This document shows positions 32,756-40,342 of a stretch of DNA of 64,000 bases, one piece after another. The position numbers and the translations under genes are program-made. Positions within the stretch are counted from its first letter, which is position 1. Every line of letters starts with the position of its first letter. The notes below the pieces were generated by a model that was not told the origin of the DNA, made no database searches, and was given only the letters and a program-made list of their open reading frames with translations. The stretch lies in NCBI GenBank assembly GCA_902492065.1, contig CABUKE010000001.1:372001-436000 (forward strand), written 5' to 3'. This stretch comes from an uncultured Eubacteriales bacterium (lineage in GTDB: Bacteria > Bacillota > Clostridia > UBA1381 > UMGS1253).

Positions 32756-33931
32756 ATGGATAGTTACACACAGCGTGCATGGGCGCAGGTGAGCTTGGAT
32801 GCAATTGCGTCGAATATGCAAAATATCCGGCGTATGACGCGTCCGGAGGCGGCGGTGATGGCGGTCGTCAAAGCGGACGCATACGGGCATGGGTTTTTGC
32901 AGGTGGCAAAAACGCTGCTGGAAAACGGCGCCGATGCCTTTGCAGTCGCCATGCTGGACGAGGCCAAGCAGCTCCGGAGCCGGGGTATCGACGTTCCAGT
33001 GCTGATACTGGGCAACACGAACCGCGACCTGTGTGAGGATTTGATCGACTACGACGTGATGCCGACGGTATTTTCGTACGATATGGCAAAAGCGTTGTCC
33101 AACGTGGCGGTCAAAAAAAACAAGGACGCGAAGCTGCACATCAAGCTTGACACCGGCATGAGCCGGATTGGATTTTTGTGTGACGAGCGGCACGCGCCGG
33201 AAACCATCCGGGAGATTAAGCAGATTGCCGCGCTTCCGAATTTGGAAATTGACGGGATTTTTACGCACCTTTCCTGTGCGGATGAGGACGAATATGCCTA
33301 TACGAAAATGCAGTTTGACCGATTTATGGCAGTCTGCAATCAGTTGCAGCACGACGGCGTGCAGATTGGGCGGCGGCATGTATGTAACAGCGCGGCGCTT
33401 GTCCTCTACCCGGAGATGCAGCTTGACATGGTGCGTCCGGGCGTAATTCTGTACGGGTTGCACCCGTCGCCGCTTACGGAAGGGAAAATCGAGCTGCAAA
33501 GTGCGATGAGCCTGAAAGCGCGGGTGACGCTGGTCAAGCGAATTGAGGAAGCGATTGGCATAAGCTACGGCAAGGAATATATGACCGCGCCGCCGGCGAC
33601 AATCGCAACGATTCCGATTGGATATGCGGATGGATATTCGCGCCTGCTTGCGGGAAAGGCGGAAATGCTTTGGCATGGTAAGCGGCTTCCCGTTGTCGGA
33701 AGAATTTGTATGGACCAATGTATGATTGATGCAACAAATGCAGATAATATAGAAGTAGACGACATTGTTACCGTGATGGGAAGCGACGGCGGCGCCTGTA
33801 TCAGCGCGGACGAGCTTGCGCATCATATGGGCACCATCAACTACGAAATTGTTTGCCTGATTGGCAAGCGAATCCCCCGTGTTTACACGTCGAACGGCAG
33901 TGTTGTGCGGGCGCTCAATAATCTGGTATAA
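32756..33931 (+). CDS. alr: Alanine racemase
   Basis: Alr makes D-alanine for peptidoglycan with pyridoxal phosphate. The 391-residue protein has the PLP lysine K39 in AVVKADAYGHG, the barrel motif LHIKLDTGMSRIGF, and the second catalytic tyrosine in GISYGKEYM near 272. The C-terminal domain ends with GRICMDQCMID and NYEIVCLIGKRIPRVY. AGAGGGA precedes the ATG. It is followed by mazEF, the conserved Firmicute neighbourhood. Confidence 0.96.
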   Translation: MDSYTQRAWAQVSLDAIASNMQNIRRMTRPEAAVMAVVKADAYGHGFLQVAKTLLENGADAFAVAMLDEAKQLRSRGIDVPVLILGNTNRDLCEDLIDYDVMPTVFSYDMAKALSNVAVKKNKDAKLHIKLDTGMSRIGFLCDERHAPETIREIKQIAALPNLEIDGIFTHLSCADEDEYAYTKMQFDRFMAVCNQLQHDGVQIGRRHVCNSAALVLYPEMQLDMVRPGVILYGLHPSPLTEGKIELQSAMSLKARVTLVKRIEEAIGISYGKEYMTAPPATIATIPIGYADGYSRLLAGKAEMLWHGKRLPVVGRICMDQCMIDATNADNIEVDDIVTVMGSDGGACISADELAHHMGTINYEIVCLIGKRIPRVYTSNGSVVRALNNLV

Positions 33932-33938
33932 ACTGCTA

Positions 33939-33980
33939 TTGACGAATATGTTTTTTTAGTATATAATTTGAGTATATACT
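33939..33980 (+). promoter_or_regulatory. mazEF promoter with repeated AGTATAT elements
   Basis: TTGACG (33939-33944), a 17-bp spacer and TATAAT (33962-33967) form a good promoter. AGTATAT begins at 33958, overlapping the -10, and again at 33971, where it extends into the palindrome AGTATATACT (33971-33980). MazE-type antitoxins repress their own promoters, so these repeats are candidate operators. Confidence 0.65.
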
Positions 33981-34067
33981 GAAGGAATATATTTTTGCCT
34001 TCGGCGTTTCTACCAAACCGAACAGCGAACAAACCCTTTGCTGTTTTGGATATTGAGGTCATCACGC

Positions 34068-34370
34068 ATGAATGGGGGTCGGGTTACGGTGCCGGAATAC
34101 AAGAAAATTTTAATCGCGCTTCCTTTGGAGCTGGTCGAAGGGGTGGACGAGGTTTCGTCTGCTGAGGGGATCAGCCGGAGCGAGTTTATCAGGCGCGCGC
34201 TTGGGGAATGCTTAAAGGAGCAGGAGCGCAAAAAGCTCAGGGAAAAGCTGAAAAACGGATATATTGAGATGGGGGACATCAATTTATCACTCGCAGAACT
34301 GTATTTTGAAGCAGATAATGCTGCACAGATGTATTATGAGGAAAAATTATCGGAGTGTGAAACTGAGTGA
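34068..34370 (+). CDS. MazE-type antitoxin (EndoAI family, ribbon-helix-helix)
   Basis: This 100-residue protein has an N-terminal ribbon-helix-helix DNA-binding domain (KKILIALPLELVEGVDEV, then GISRSEFIRRALGECL). The C-terminal helix has KLKNGYIEMGDINLSLAE, the typical toxin-binding segment of Bacillus EndoAI. It should neutralise the adjacent toxin and repress the operon. The ATG at 34068 is used. A GTG at 34089 is also possible. Its stop overlaps the toxin start as GTGA. Confidence 0.9.
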   Translation: MNGGRVTVPEYKKILIALPLELVEGVDEVSSAEGISRSEFIRRALGECLKEQERKKLREKLKNGYIEMGDINLSLAELYFEADNAAQMYYEEKLSECETE

Positions 34371-34717
34371 TTGTTAAAAGAGGCGACATTTTTTATGCTG
34401 ATTTAAGCCCTGTTATCGGCTCGGAGCAGGGAGGCGTCCGTCCTGTTTTGATTGTGCAAAATGATGTTGGGAATAAATACAGCCCGACGGTCATTGCGGC
34501 TGCAATCACATCGCAGATTAATAAAGCAAAAATGCCGACGCATATTGAGATCGGCGCGGCGGAGTACGGCCTGAACAAGGATTCTGTGATTTTGCTTGAG
34601 CAGATACGGACGATTGATAAAAGAAGGCTGAAAGAAAAAATCGGACGTCTGGACAATACACTTATGGCGCGGGTCAACAAGGCGATTTCCATAAGCTTTG
34701 GATTGGTGGACATTTGA
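34367..34717 (+). CDS. ndoA: MazF/EndoA-type mRNA interferase toxin
   Basis: This 116-residue endoribonuclease is very similar in pattern to Bacillus EndoA. It starts IVKRGDIFYADLSPVIGSEQGG, with the catalytic arginine near R25 and threonine near T48 (AAAITSQINKAKMPTH). It cleaves single-stranded mRNA at short sequences, in Bacillus UACAU. The GTG start overlaps the antitoxin stop. Chromosomal mazEF next to alr is usual in Firmicutes and is probably a stress-response module. Confidence 0.95.
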   Translation: MIVKRGDIFYADLSPVIGSEQGGVRPVLIVQNDVGNKYSPTVIAAAITSQINKAKMPTHIEIGAAEYGLNKDSVILLEQIRTIDKRRLKEKIGRLDNTLMARVNKAISISFGLVDI

Positions 34718-34772
34718 TTTTTACCAGGATATAGATACGCAGGAAATTATGTATGAAACAGGGGTGCAAAAG

Positions 34773-35240
34773 ATGAAAAAGAGGATTGCGGCGCTGTGTG
34801 CCGCAGGAATTATAGCAGTTTGTGGTGTGGGCTTTGCGTTTGCAGCCGACCCGGGCAGCGACGGTGACCCGCTGATCAGCAAAAGCTATATCGATAATGT
34901 TTTACTGCCGAAAATATACTCCTACATAGACAGTGTTGTAGGCGGACTTACCCCTCAAAATCCACAGGGGCAGAGCGCGACGTTTGAGGTTGTCAATGTC
35001 AGTGCGGGGCAGAAGGTTGTGGCCGGCGAGGGGACGGAGCTGATTCTGCGCATGGGAAGCGGAACGGTGATTGGCTCTATGCGCGGCGGTATCGCGGATA
35101 CGACCGGTGGAACCGATTTGGCCGATGGGACAGAGGTTCCGTCGAACCATTTGCTCATTGTACCGCTTGCGGACGGGCGCGGTATCAACGTCACGAGCGA
35201 GGCGATCTTTATGATAAAGGGAACATACGAAATTCAGTAA
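34773..35240 (+). CDS. Small secreted protein of unknown function
   Basis: This 155-residue protein has a clear signal peptide (MKKRIAALCAAGIIAVCGVG, cleavage likely after FAFA). The mature part contains DPLISKSYIDNVLLPKIYSYIDS, a region I have the impression recurs in exported clostridial proteins, and then a beta-rich domain from FEVVNVSAGQKVVAGEGTEL to the end. AGGGGTG precedes the ATG at 34773. It lies just downstream of mazF but is unlikely to be part of the toxin system. A terminator follows. Confidence 0.75.
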   Translation: MKKRIAALCAAGIIAVCGVGFAFAADPGSDGDPLISKSYIDNVLLPKIYSYIDSVVGGLTPQNPQGQSATFEVVNVSAGQKVVAGEGTELILRMGSGTVIGSMRGGIADTTGGTDLADGTEVPSNHLLIVPLADGRGINVTSEAIFMIKGTYEIQ

Positions 35241-35267
35241 AAAAAGACGGCGCCCGCCGTCTTTTTT
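35240..35267. terminator. Terminator between secreted protein gene and radC
   Basis: An A-run plus GACGGCG (35246-35252) pairs with CGCCGTC (35255-35261) plus a T-run. It can serve both convergent units. Confidence 0.88.
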
Positions 35268-35287
35268 CTTCATAATAATATAACAGC

Positions 35288-35983
35288 TTATCGAAGGCAG
35301 CTCAGTTCCGCCATGCTGATGTAGCCGGACTTGCCGGCAATGATATGGTCGACGACCTCAATATCTACGCTTTCAAAGATTTGGACGAGTTTGTGTGTCG
35401 ATTCGATATCGCCCGGAGAGGGCGTCAGGATATCCGAAGGATGGTTGTGTGCGAAGATGACGCGCTGTGCCTTGTGACGGAACGCAGCCTCTAAAACAAG
35501 GCGCGGATAGCACGGCGTTTCGTCGAGTGTGCCCTCGCATATTTTTTCTTCGTGGATGACGCGGCAGGACTTGTCCATACAAAAGAGGTAAAACACCTCA
35601 TAGATTCGGCCCATGAAAAAGTTTTTGATATATTCGCCTGCAGCCTGCGCGCTGTTGAGGATCGGGCGCTCGCGTGTCAGGTCCTTGAGATATGCGCGCG
35701 TAAGCTGCGGAATCATGGAGATGAGCGTGCTGCTGTGCTCGCTGATGCCGCGTACCTTTTGCAGTTCCTTCGGGTGTGCATCAAATACGTGCGACAGCGA
35801 GCCGAAGGTTTGGATCAGGTCGTGTGCGATTTCGTTTGTATCCTTGAGTGGAATCGTGTAAAACAGCAGCAATTCGAGAATCTGGTGGTCGTTGAAGCCG
35901 TCAAGACCCTCGGACAAAAAACGCTGCTTGAGCCTTACGCGGTGTCCGGAATGGGAATTGTCTTTTGTGGTGTTCTGTGCCAT
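35288..35983 (-). CDS. radC: RadC family (JAMM/MPN+) protein
   Basis: This 231-residue protein has an N-terminal helix-hairpin-helix-like region (NDHQILELLLFYTIP, then FDAHPKELQKVRGI) and a C-terminal JAMM metalloprotease-like domain with FAHNHPSDILTPSPGD. The cellular role of RadC is unsettled, and older DNA-repair claims are disputed. The ATG at 35983 follows GGAGGAGAAC. The open frame extends another 48 codons without a plausible start. Confidence 0.92.
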   Translation of the reverse strand: MAQNTTKDNSHSGHRVRLKQRFLSEGLDGFNDHQILELLLFYTIPLKDTNEIAHDLIQTFGSLSHVFDAHPKELQKVRGISEHSSTLISMIPQLTRAYLKDLTRERPILNSAQAAGEYIKNFFMGRIYEVFYLFCMDKSCRVIHEEKICEGTLDETPCYPRLVLEAAFRHKAQRVIFAHNHPSDILTPSPGDIESTHKLVQIFESVDIEVVDHIIAGKSGYISMAELSCLR

Positions 35984-36163
35984 GGTGCCGTTCTCCTCCG
36001 TCAATATTAATTTGGAATAAAACCCGCTGGTTCGGTTACAATTATTATATCGGTTCCGGAAGGAAAAGGCAAGGGAAGGGATGTCGTATCTTGACGAAAA
36101 AGCTGATTTTGGGAAACGATTTGTCAAAATTGCGGCCGGATAAAAAATATTTCTGGTTCCCTC

Positions 36164-36192
36164 TTGACTTGTCTATAGGATTATGGTATAGT
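36164..36192 (+). promoter_or_regulatory. Promoter of the rpmG-secE-nusG-ribosomal protein operon
   Basis: TTGACT (36164-36169), a 17-bp spacer and TATAGT (36187-36192). The 150-nt leader contains T-rich tracts and a GC-rich hairpin CGCCGC/GCGGCG (36302-36317) just before the rpmG ribosome binding site. Confidence 0.8.
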
Positions 36193-36342
36193 AATAGTGC
36201 TTTCGTGGAAGTCTTTTTTTTTGTGCGTAATTGTTTGTTATTTTTCTCCCCTGTATATTTGAAGGGGCAGAGACTGACGGAAGCGGAAAAAGCAGGCTAT
36301 ACGCCGCGTGTGCGGCGCGTATGATAAACGGAGGTGTAGAAA

Positions 36343-36492
36343 GTGAGAACGAAAATTACATTGGCGTGCAGTGAGTGCAAGCAGAGAAACTACAATACGA
36401 TGAAGGACAAGAAGAACACGCCGGACAGGCTTGAGCTCAACAAGTATTGCAAGTTTTGCAGAAAGCACACGCTCCATAAGGAAACGAAATAA
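36343..36492 (+). CDS. rpmG: Large ribosomal subunit protein bL33
   Basis: This 49-residue L33 begins with GTG at 36343, six bases after GGAGGTG (36330-36336). The protein reads MRTKITLACSECKQRNYNTM and ends YCKFCRKHTLHKETK. The two CxxC pairs show it is the zinc-binding (C+) form. It is too short for many automatic gene finders. Its place before secE is conserved. Confidence 0.95.
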   Translation: MRTKITLACSECKQRNYNTMKDKKNTPDRLELNKYCKFCRKHTLHKETK

Positions 36493-36531
36493 CAGCGCAA
36501 AGGCCCTAATGATTTTAGGAGGAGATTTGGT

Positions 36532-36786
36532 ATGAGCGAAACTGCAAAGAAGGCAGGATTCTTTTCGAGAATCGCAAAGTTCTTCCGCGAAGTGAAGAGC
36601 GAGATGAAAAAGGTTGTGTGGCCGTCTTGGTCGCAGACGGTGAATAATACCGTAATCGTAATCACCGTTATTATCATTGTTGGCATTTGTCTGGCGATTG
36701 TTGATGCGATTTTTGGCGGTATTGTGCGCGGTGCAATCATTGGTGATTTCGGCAAGGCATTTTCCGAGATTTTGAAGTTCCAGTAA
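36532..36786 (+). CDS. secE: Preprotein translocase subunit SecE
   Basis: This 84-residue single-helix form of SecE stabilises SecY in the translocon. FREVKSEMKKVVWPSWSQT is the conserved amphipathic segment, followed by a membrane helix (about 40-62). AGGAGGAG precedes the ATG. Confidence 0.96.
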   Translation: MSETAKKAGFFSRIAKFFREVKSEMKKVVWPSWSQTVNNTVIVITVIIIVGICLAIVDAIFGGIVRGAIIGDFGKAFSEILKFQ

Positions 36787-36846
36787 TTTTAACGGCGTCT
36801 GCTGCGGCGGATGCTGTTGCAATCGCCCGCAAAGGAGCAGTGAAGT

Positions 36847-37383
36847 ATGGCTGATACAGCGAAATGGTATGTAATACATACCTATTCGGGCTATGAGAAT
36901 AAAGTTAAGACGAATATTGAAAAAACGGTTGAAAACCGCGGTATGCAGGACATGATTCAGGAAATCCGTATCCCGATGGAGGAAGTTGTCGAGGTCAAGG
37001 AAAAGGACGACGGCACGCAGGAGCGCAAGGCGGTATCCCGCAAGGTGCTTCCGGGATATGTGATTGTTAAGATGGTCATGAACGACATGACGTGGTTTAT
37101 CGTGCGGAATACGCGCGGCGTGACAAGCTTTGTCGGCCCGGGGTCAAAGCCGGTTCCTCTCACGGAGGAAGAGGTGTATGAGCTGGGGATTGAAAAGCAT
37201 GTGGCAGAGGTCAACTTTGCGGTTGGCGACAGCGTAAAGGTCGCGTCCGGCCCGCTCGACGGCTTTATTGGCGTAGTGGAAGAAATCAACGAAGAGAAGC
37301 AGAAAGTTCGCATCTGTGTTTCCATGTTTGGGCAGGATACGCCGGTAGAGCTTGACTTTTATCAGGTTGAAACACTCGATTAA
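36847..37383 (+). CDS. nusG: Transcription termination/antitermination protein NusG
   Basis: This 178-residue protein has an NGN domain (WYVIHTYSGYENKVKTNIEK to about 115) with the KVLPGYVIVKM core and a C-terminal KOW domain (VAEVNFAVGDSVKVASGPLDGF). NusG binds RNA polymerase and couples it to ribosomes, or alters pausing. AAAGGAG precedes the ATG. It is cotranscribed with secE and the L11 operon. Confidence 0.97.
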   Translation: MADTAKWYVIHTYSGYENKVKTNIEKTVENRGMQDMIQEIRIPMEEVVEVKEKDDGTQERKAVSRKVLPGYVIVKMVMNDMTWFIVRNTRGVTSFVGPGSKPVPLTEEEVYELGIEKHVAEVNFAVGDSVKVASGPLDGFIGVVEEINEEKQKVRICVSMFGQDTPVELDFYQVETLD

Positions 37384-37410
37384 TAGACGGCTTGCCGTTT
37401 GTTAGTATAG

Positions 37411-37480
37411 AGCGCAGAGGTTTTGCGCTGTGCAGGGCAGTACTGTCCTGCGTGGGAGGACGTATGTCCGCCATTACCAC
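37411..37480 (+). promoter_or_regulatory. Probable L1-binding autoregulatory leader before rplK
   Basis: Three hairpins lie in the nusG-rplK gap: AGCGCA/TGCGCT (37411-37429), GCAGGGCA/TGTCCTGC (37432-37451) and GGAC/GTCC (37458-37469). The third sits inside an outer GTGG (37452-37455) with CCAC (37477-37480) pairing. GTGGGAGG followed by TTACCAC resembles the rRNA-mimic site through which ribosomal protein L1 represses the L11-L1 operon. The match is from memory of the motif and has not been modelled. Confidence 0.6.
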
Positions 37481-37508
37481 ATTTGTTTGAATAGGAGGTG
37501 CAAGTCAC

Positions 37509-37934
37509 ATGGCTCAGAAAGTTGCAGGTTTTATCAAATTACAGATTGCGGCAGGAAAGGCAACACCTGCTCCGCCGGTTGGCCCTGCGTTGGGTCAGCA
37601 TGGTGTGAACATCATGCAGTTTTGTAAGGAGTTTAATGAAAAGACGGCTAAGGATGCCGGTTTGATCATCCCGGTTGTTATCACCGTATATGCAGACCGT
37701 TCCTTCTCTTTCGTTACGAAAACTCCGCCGGCTGCTGTCCTTCTCAAGAAGGCGTGCAAGATTGAAAGCGGCTCCGGCGTACCGAACAAGACAAAGGTTG
37801 CTACGATTTCGCAGGATGCGCTGCGCCAGATTGCGGAGCAGAAAATGCCCGACTTAAACGCTGCGAGCGTAGAAGCTGCGATGAGCATGATTGCCGGTAC
37901 GGCAAGAAGCATGGGAATCGTAGTGGGAGACTGA
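37509..37934 (+). CDS. rplK: Large ribosomal subunit protein uL11
   Basis: This 141-residue L11 begins AQKVAGFIKLQIAAGKATPAPPVGPALGQHGVNI (key part: PPVGPALGQHG), the switch region at the GTPase centre. The C-terminal rRNA-binding domain ends GTARSMGIVV. AGGAGGTG precedes the ATG. L11 forms the stalk base sensed by elongation factors and RelA. Confidence 0.97.
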   Translation: MAQKVAGFIKLQIAAGKATPAPPVGPALGQHGVNIMQFCKEFNEKTAKDAGLIIPVVITVYADRSFSFVTKTPPAAVLLKKACKIESGSGVPNKTKVATISQDALRQIAEQKMPDLNAASVEAAMSMIAGTARSMGIVVGD

Positions 37935-38016
37935 TTCGGCACATATGGCCGAGTGATTTCGTGGGAGAAGCGGGAAAATGCCGCTTTGTCGGACCACAGA
38001 AGGAGGAAAGGAAATC

Positions 38017-38712
38017 ATGTTTCGAGGGAAAAAATATCAGGACAGCGTAAAGCTGTTTGACAAGTCTAAATTGTATGACCCGGCGGAAGCGATGGACTTT
38101 GCGGTGAAAACAGCAAAGGCAAAGTTTGACGAAACGGTTGAGGTTCATATCAAGCTTGGCGTTGACTCCAGACATGCGGATCAGCAGGTGCGCGGTGCGG
38201 TTGTACTGCCGCACGGCACAGGTAAGGTAGCGCGTGTGCTCGTATTTGCTAAGGGCGACAAGATTGCGGAGGCAGAGGCGGCTGGCGCCGATTTCGTAGG
38301 CGGCGAGGAGCTGATTCCGAGAATTCAGAACGACGGCTGGTTCGACTATGATGTTGTTGTTGCGACGCCGGATATGATGGGCGTTGTTGGCCGTCTTGGT
38401 AAAGTGCTCGGTCCGAAGGGCCTCATGCCGAGTCCGAAGGCGGGTACGGTTACGCCGGACGTTACAAAGGCAATCAACGAGATTAAATCTGGTAAAATTG
38501 AGTACAGACTGGACAAGACGAATATTATCCACTGCCCGATCGGGAAGGCATCCTTTGGCGCTGAGAAGCTGATGGAGAATTACCGCACGCTGATGGGCGC
38601 TGTTATCAAGGCGAAGCCGTCGGCTGCGAAAGGACAGTATTTGAGAAGCGTTGCCATCGCATCGACGATGGGCCCCGGCATTAAAATTAATCCGGCGCGT
38701 GCAGAAGCGTAA
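38017..38712 (+). CDS. rplA: Large ribosomal subunit protein uL1
   Basis: This 231-residue L1 forms the mobile L1 stalk that guides tRNA exit and represses its own operon. It shows VHIKLGVDSRHADQQVRGAVVLPHGTGK and PNP-like GPKGLMPSPKAGTVT motifs. The ATG at 38017 follows AAGGAGGAAAGG. Upstream in-frame codons overlap non-coding leader sequence. Confidence 0.96.
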   Translation: MFRGKKYQDSVKLFDKSKLYDPAEAMDFAVKTAKAKFDETVEVHIKLGVDSRHADQQVRGAVVLPHGTGKVARVLVFAKGDKIAEAEAAGADFVGGEELIPRIQNDGWFDYDVVVATPDMMGVVGRLGKVLGPKGLMPSPKAGTVTPDVTKAINEIKSGKIEYRLDKTNIIHCPIGKASFGAEKLMENYRTLMGAVIKAKPSAAKGQYLRSVAIASTMGPGIKINPARAEA

Positions 38713-38721
38713 AATTTATGC

Positions 38722-38750
38722 TTGACATGCTTTTCAAGTTGTGGTAATAT
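38722..38750 (+). promoter_or_regulatory. Promoter of the rplJ-rplL operon
   Basis: TTGACA (38722-38727), a 17-bp spacer and TAATAT (38745-38750), ten bases after the rplA stop. Confidence 0.85.
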
Positions 38751-38774
38751 ATATACGTTAAAATTTTATATCTT

Positions 38775-38925
38775 CCGTAGACAGCAGGTGGCGTGGTGCA
38801 TGCCATAATAAGCGGATTGCTTTCCTGCCGAGGTGGGCTTTTGCAATACAGTGTAGCTGTGTTGTTGGTATTGTATATTTACAGGCTCTCTTGCGTTCTG
38901 CGGGGGAGCCTGCTTTGTTTTCTTT
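38775..38925 (+). ncRNA. Ribosomal protein L10 leader with attenuator
   Basis: The 5' leader of rplJ contains GTAGACAGCAGGTGGCG and CCTGCCGAGGTGGGC, the two paired signature segments of the Firmicute L10 leader (Rfam L10_leader). These bind the L10(L12)4 complex for autoregulation. A hairpin, CAGGCTC (38882-38888) with GAGCCTG (38906-38912), follows and runs into a T-rich CTTTGTTTTCTTT. It would act as the regulated terminator. Confidence 0.88.
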
Positions 38926-38978
38926 ATCGAAAACGCAGAGAGGCAGAGTGTAATCCAAGTATGGGAGGTGAATCTACA

Positions 38979-39518
38979 ATGCCAAGCGAAAAGGTTTTAA
39001 ATCAAAAAAAGCAGATTGTTGCAGAGCTGACAGAAACGCTTAGAAATGCGCAGGCTGGCGTACTGTTTGACTACCGCGGTCTGACCGTAGAGGAAGATAC
39101 AAAGCTGCGTAATGACCTTCGTGCAGCTGGTGTTGACTACCATGTTGTAAAGAATACGCTGACGCGGTTTGCATCCAAAGAGGTAGGTCTTGAGGAGTTG
39201 GATTCCGTTCTGCATGGGCCGACTGCACTTGCAGTTTCGTCCACGGATGCAGTTGCTCCGGCAAAAGTGCTTGCCAAGTTTGCAAAGGACAATGATGTTG
39301 TAAGCATCAAGGCTGGCTTTGTTGACGGAAAGGTAATCGACGTAAAGGAAGTTGAGGAATTGTCGAAGCTGCCGTCGAAGGAGGAGCTCATTGCAAAGTT
39401 GATGGGCAGCCTGAATGCGCCGGTATCCGGCGTTGTCAATATCCTGCAGGGAAATATCCGTGCTATGGCTATTGCGCTTAACGCTTATGCGGAAAAGAAA
39501 GCCGCAGCGGGCGAGTAA
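38979..39518 (+). CDS. rplJ: Large ribosomal subunit protein uL10
   Basis: This 179-residue L10 anchors L7/L12 dimers to the ribosome. It shows AGVLFDYRGLTVEEDTKLRNDLR (family core, residues 31-53) and a C-terminal helix that binds L12. The ATG at 38979 follows GGGAGGTG (38963-38970). The open frame extends upstream through the L10 leader and is not coding there. Confidence 0.96.
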   Translation: MPSEKVLNQKKQIVAELTETLRNAQAGVLFDYRGLTVEEDTKLRNDLRAAGVDYHVVKNTLTRFASKEVGLEELDSVLHGPTALAVSSTDAVAPAKVLAKFAKDNDVVSIKAGFVDGKVIDVKEVEELSKLPSKEELIAKLMGSLNAPVSGVVNILQGNIRAMAIALNAYAEKKAAAGE

Positions 39519-39563
39519 TACACAATACATGAAAATTTTAATATGAATAATGGAGGTATAACA

Positions 39564-39950
39564 ATGAGTGAGAAAGTAACAAGCGTATTGGACGCAATCA
39601 AAGAGTTGACTGTATTAGAGGTTTCGGAACTGGTTAAGGCTATGGAAGAGGAATTTGGCGTAAGTGCGGCTGCTCCGGTAGCAGTTGCTGCTGTAGCTGG
39701 CGCTGCTGGCGGGGACGCTGGTGCGGCTGCTGCTGAGAAGACCGAGTTTGACGTTATCCTCGCTGAGGCTGGCGCTGAGAAGGTTAAGGTTATCAAGGTT
39801 GTTCGTGAGATTACAGGTCTTGGCCTGAAGGAAGCGAAAGACCTCGTTGACGGCGCACCGAAGCCGGTTAAAGAAGGCGCTTCTAAGGAAGACGCAGATG
39901 CAATCAAGGCGAAGCTTGAAGAAGTTGGCGCTAAGGTTGAGGTTAAATAA
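39564..39950 (+). CDS. rplL: Large ribosomal subunit protein bL12
   Basis: This 128-residue L7/L12 has the N-terminal dimerisation helices, an alanine/glycine-rich hinge (about 37-58) and the C-terminal domain with KVIKVVREITGLGLKEAKDLVDGAP, which recruits translational GTPases. TGGAGG precedes the ATG at 39564. A terminator follows directly. rpoB, the usual next gene, is absent. Confidence 0.97.
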   Translation: MSEKVTSVLDAIKELTVLEVSELVKAMEEEFGVSAAAPVAVAAVAGAAGGDAGAAAAEKTEFDVILAEAGAEKVKVIKVVREITGLGLKEAKDLVDGAPKPVKEGASKEDADAIKAKLEEVGAKVEVK

Positions 39951-39977
39951 TAATTGTACAATTATTGTACAGACAAG

Positions 39978-40006
39978 GCGGCTGCATATTGCGGCCGCTT
40001 TTTTTT
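39978..40006 (+). terminator. Strong terminator after rplL
   Basis: GCGGCTGCA (39978-39986) pairs with TGCGGCCGC (39990-39998), one G-U, around TAT, and eight T residues follow. Confidence 0.92.
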
Positions 40007-40247
40007 ATTACTTTTTCTTAAATATAAAATAATTAACATTATTAAAAAGGAAGAGATACAATAGTATTGTTTTGTCTATAACTTGGTTTATAAAAAATAT
40101 AACAAAACAAAAAATATTAAAAAAATATACTGTACAAAATGTCCAATATATAGTTGCTTTCTTGTGGAAATATTCCTTCTAACTGTGTAATATATTCTGA
40201 ATTGTGTGTATAAAACAATCAGTTTTATAAAAATATAAACTTTCTTC

Positions 40248-40276
40248 TTGAAATTATAAATTTGCTTTTATATAAT
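40248..40276 (+). promoter_or_regulatory. Strong promoter of the 1498-residue secreted protein
   Basis: TTGAAA (40248-40253), a 17-bp spacer and TATAAT (40271-40276) lie in a very AT-rich 390-bp gap (39951-40342). The transcript leader carries an 8-bp hairpin, TATAGGCA (40298-40305) with TGCCTATA (40309-40316), close to the expected 5' end. This may stabilise the mRNA or be an operator. Upstream AT-rich tracts could act as an UP element. No other feature is seen in the gap. Confidence 0.8.
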
Positions 40277-40342
40277 AATAAATAGGGAAATGGGTTTTAT
40301 AGGCAATGTGCCTATAGCCTAAGAGATAAAGGGGGAGAGGAT

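Noticed and set aside
32591..33826. 411-codon minus-strand frame opposite alr
   Set aside because: His/Arg-rich shadow of a certain alanine racemase gene, with no start signal.
34068..34717. mazEF considered as a mobile-element stabilisation module
   Set aside because: It lies in the conserved acpS-nnr-alr-mazEF chromosomal order without mobile-element signs.
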